NCBI GenBank assembly: GCA_964404445.1
Contig: CAYOJW010000002.1
Span: 62,001 to 126,000, forward strand
DNA from: UBA2336 sp964404445
Lineage (GTDB): Bacteria > Bacteroidota > Bacteroidia > Cytophagales > Cyclobacteriaceae
Length of the DNA: 64,000 nt
Reading direction: 5' to 3'
The notes under the pieces were generated by a model. That model was not told the origin of the DNA, did no database searches, and saw only the letters and a program-made list of their open reading frames with translations. How positions within the stretch are numbered: the first letter of the stretch is position 1; every line of letters begins with the position of its first letter. Made by a program: the position numbers and the translations under genes. Below, piece by piece: positions 62,372 to 64,000 of this stretch.

Positions 62372-62761
62372 TTAAAAATTGATAGTATATGATGCTGATT
62401 TACCTGTTTTAGTTGTTTTCAAAGCAAACGGTTCTTGATTTTTTGAAACATATATTTGAATAGTTGGGTCTCCTCTTTCAACTTGAACCTCACACTTAAA
62501 TCTTTTTTTTACTGGGCCGTATGTTTGTTCCCAACTTCTTGTTTGATAATCATTTTTGGTGTAATTTCCTTGTGGTGTTGTAACCGTCCAGTTACTAAAA
62601 ATCTTAGGATAAATAGAAGATATAACATACTTCACATAGTAATTGTCGTTATTATTATCCATTTCCTCTTCACCACAAGAAGAAATAGTAAAAATGGTTA
62701 ATACACTAATTATCATTAATGCACTTGTTAAAATTCTTTGTTTAAGGAGAAGTGATTTCAT
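62372..62761 (-). CDS. Hypothetical lipoprotein
   Basis: 129 residues from the ATG at 62761 (MKSLLLKQRILTSALM), chosen because the signal peptide and lipobox TISSCGEEE fit from here; the frame is open another 75 nt upstream and there overlaps the ppc 3' end. The mature part is a short acidic and Asn-rich linker and a beta domain (SNWTVTTPQGNYTKNDYQ, FKCEVQVERGDPTIQIYV). No family is recognised. Confidence 0.65.
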   Translation of the reverse strand: MKSLLLKQRILTSALMIISVLTIFTISSCGEEEMDNNNDNYYVKYVISSIYPKIFSNWTVTTPQGNYTKNDYQTRSWEQTYGPVKKRFKCEVQVERGDPTIQIYVSKNQEPFALKTTKTGKSASYTINF

Positions 62762-62813
62762 CTTGACTTTGTTTTGTGTCCTTTCGGACGGTTCATACAT
62801 TAAACAACAAACT

Positions 62814-64000
62814 CTAAGCCGAGTTCCTCGCTGCATTAATGATACCGAACATACAACGGATAATCAGTTTACCGTAACGGGCTTCGTCTTCTTTACTCAA
62901 TTCGGTATTGGTTCGTAAATTCATTAATGCAAATTGCTGTATGGCAATCAGCGGAAGCACAATGCGCTCGCGCAGTTTTACCGAATCGCGGATTACCGGG
63001 TTATTGCCCAGCAACTCGTTCAACCCCGATACTTCAAGCGCCTGTTTAATCGAAAGCTGATACTCGGCAAACATCTTTTTCCAGAAATCGCCAAACTCGG
63101 GGTCGTTTGCCAAACTGGCTGTTACGCTAAAGTTTGTTTTGGTTAACGACATCATACTGTTGTTGAGCAGGGTTCGGAAAAACAACGAGTTTTTATACAA
63201 AGTCTTTAACGCTTCGCCTTTACCTTTAGCCGTTAATGCCGCAAGGGCCGACCCTACCCCGTAAAAGCCGGGGATATTTTGTTTCATCTGCGCCCACGAA
63301 CCCACAAACGGAATGGCACGCAAATCTTCAAACTTCAAGCCTTCGGCCGAACTCCGCTTTACCGGCCTCGACCCGATGTTGCTCGCACCAAAAAACGAAA
63401 GCGGGGTTACTTTCTCTAAGTATGGAACAAACTTCGGATCGAGTTTTAATTTCAGGTATGCCTGGTACCCTTCTTCAGCCAACGCATCTAACAATGCTTT
63501 ATCGGCATCCGAAAGTTTATTGTCTGAATGTTTAAACACATTACCACTCAGCCCTGCCGACAGCAGTTGCTCTACGTTGTATTTGCTGGAGGCCTCCTTC
63601 CCGAAATTCGCACTGATGGTTTGCCCCTGCACGGTTATCTGCACCTCTTCGTTTTCGATGGTATCGCCTAACGAGGCATAAAAATCGTGCGTGTTGCCAC
63701 CGCCACGTGCCGGAGGCCCACCACGACCATCAAAGAACAGCGCCTTAAATCCATTTTTCCTCGATACGGCTGTCAACTCTTCTTTCGCACGAAAGATCGA
63801 CCAGTTAGCCCGCAGGTAACCTCCGTCTTTTGTGCCGTCCGAAAAACCCAGCATAATATTTTGCTTGCGCTTCCGCTGAAGCAAATGTTCGCGGTATGCG
63901 GGTATGCCGTACAACTCACCCATAACCGAAGGCGCGTGCGCAAGGTCGTCAATGGTTTCAAACAAAGGAACAACATCTAACGCCAGGCCATCAGGTTTAC
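62814..64000 (-). CDS. ppc: Phosphoenolpyruvate carboxylase (C-terminal part, cut by window edge)
   Basis: About 395 residues are visible; the frame stays open through the window edge (KPDGLALDVVPLFETIDD). Catalytic landmarks are IMLGFSDGTKDGGY and the active-site loop FFDGRGGPPARGGG, then FVGSWAQMKQNIPGFYGVGSAL and the allosteric C-terminus ending IINAARNSA. It carboxylates PEP to oxaloacetate, feeding the TCA cycle, and shares its substrate with the pyruvate kinase at 6292. The N-terminal half is outside the window. Confidence 0.94.
   Translation of the reverse strand, partial: KPDGLALDVVPLFETIDDLAHAPSVMGELYGIPAYREHLLQRKRKQNIMLGFSDGTKDGGYLRANWSIFRAKEELTAVSRKNGFKALFFDGRGGPPARGGGNTHDFYASLGDTIENEEVQITVQGQTISANFGKEASSKYNVEQLLSAGLSGNVFKHSDNKLSDADKALLDALAEEGYQAYLKLKLDPKFVPYLEKVTPLSFFGASNIGSRPVKRSSAEGLKFEDLRAIPFVGSWAQMKQNIPGFYGVGSALAALTAKGKGEALKTLYKNSLFFRTLLNNSMMSLTKTNFSVTASLANDPEFGDFWKKMFAEYQLSIKQALEVSGLNELLGNNPVIRDSVKLRERIVLPLIAIQQFALMNLRTNTELSKEDEARYGKLIIRCMFGIINAARNSA

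Overview
The window comes from a Bacteroidota chromosome, most likely order Cytophagales. The pointers are an IPExxxVDY-family gene beside acpP-fabF, a type IX secretion (T9SS) C-terminal sorting domain on the DUF1501 protein, many SusCD-independent outer-membrane barrels, DUF2807 and DUF2911 proteins, a LytTR/two-component-propeller signalling pair, and promoter candidates of the TAnnTTTG type. Shine-Dalgarno sequences are mostly absent, as is usual in this phylum. The placement rests on gene content, not on a database search.

Layout. 1-360: a hicBA toxin-antitoxin pair cut by the left edge. 447-2612: rqcH (NFACT) and a HAD phosphatase. 2613-6190: an AT-rich accessory islet holding an AIPR-family abortive-infection protein and a KilA-N protein. 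Each is followed by an antisense 3' remnant of a group II intron, and the AIPR gene is bounded by a 14-bp imperfect inverted repeat. 6228-13720: a housekeeping block (pyruvate kinase, IPExxxVDY protein, acpP, fabF, rnc, nadE, lgt). 13742-19485: envelope genes (POTRA/BamA-like barrel, PorQ-like protein, helix-hairpin-helix barrel, a 34-residue membrane peptide, DUF2807) and an RRM RNA-binding protein. 19566-26551: a lipoprotein, HMG-CoA lyase, and a DUF1800-DUF1501-barrel-lipoprotein operon. 26600-32008: murB, two Lys/Ala-rich histone-tail-like proteins, dCMP deaminase, DUF2911, a divergent Lgt paralogue and a sorbosone-dehydrogenase-like lipoprotein. 32109-34013: an ABC-F ATPase. 34093-40765: a complete tetR-tolC-mfp-rnd efflux operon with a perfect 16-bp inverted-repeat operator. 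40891-43298: ECF sigma factor plus membrane partner, DinB, DUF6090-like protein. 43396-49717: LytTR regulator, hybrid propeller sensor kinase, a MITE-like repeat, and tandemly duplicated lipoproteins. 49943-57517: TPM protein, GH43 glycosidase, FtsX/MacB-type permease, two alpha/beta hydrolases and a small barrel. 57650-61339: purL with an in-frame repeat. 61417-62761: a second AT-rich patch with a CoiA-like nuclease and a lipoprotein. 62814-64000: the C-terminal part of PEP carboxylase, cut by the right edge.

The most unusual part is the 2.6-6.2 kb islet. Two phage-related genes sit in a repeated gene-then-antisense-intron-tail arrangement, and AIPR also has cassette-like flanking repeats. 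This resembles integron-style cassette traffic with intron insertion, but no integrase is visible. Other points of interest are the repeat translated inside purL, the cadherin-domain gain or loss between tandem duplicates, the small basic proteins, and an Lgt paralogue lacking the usual histidine motif.
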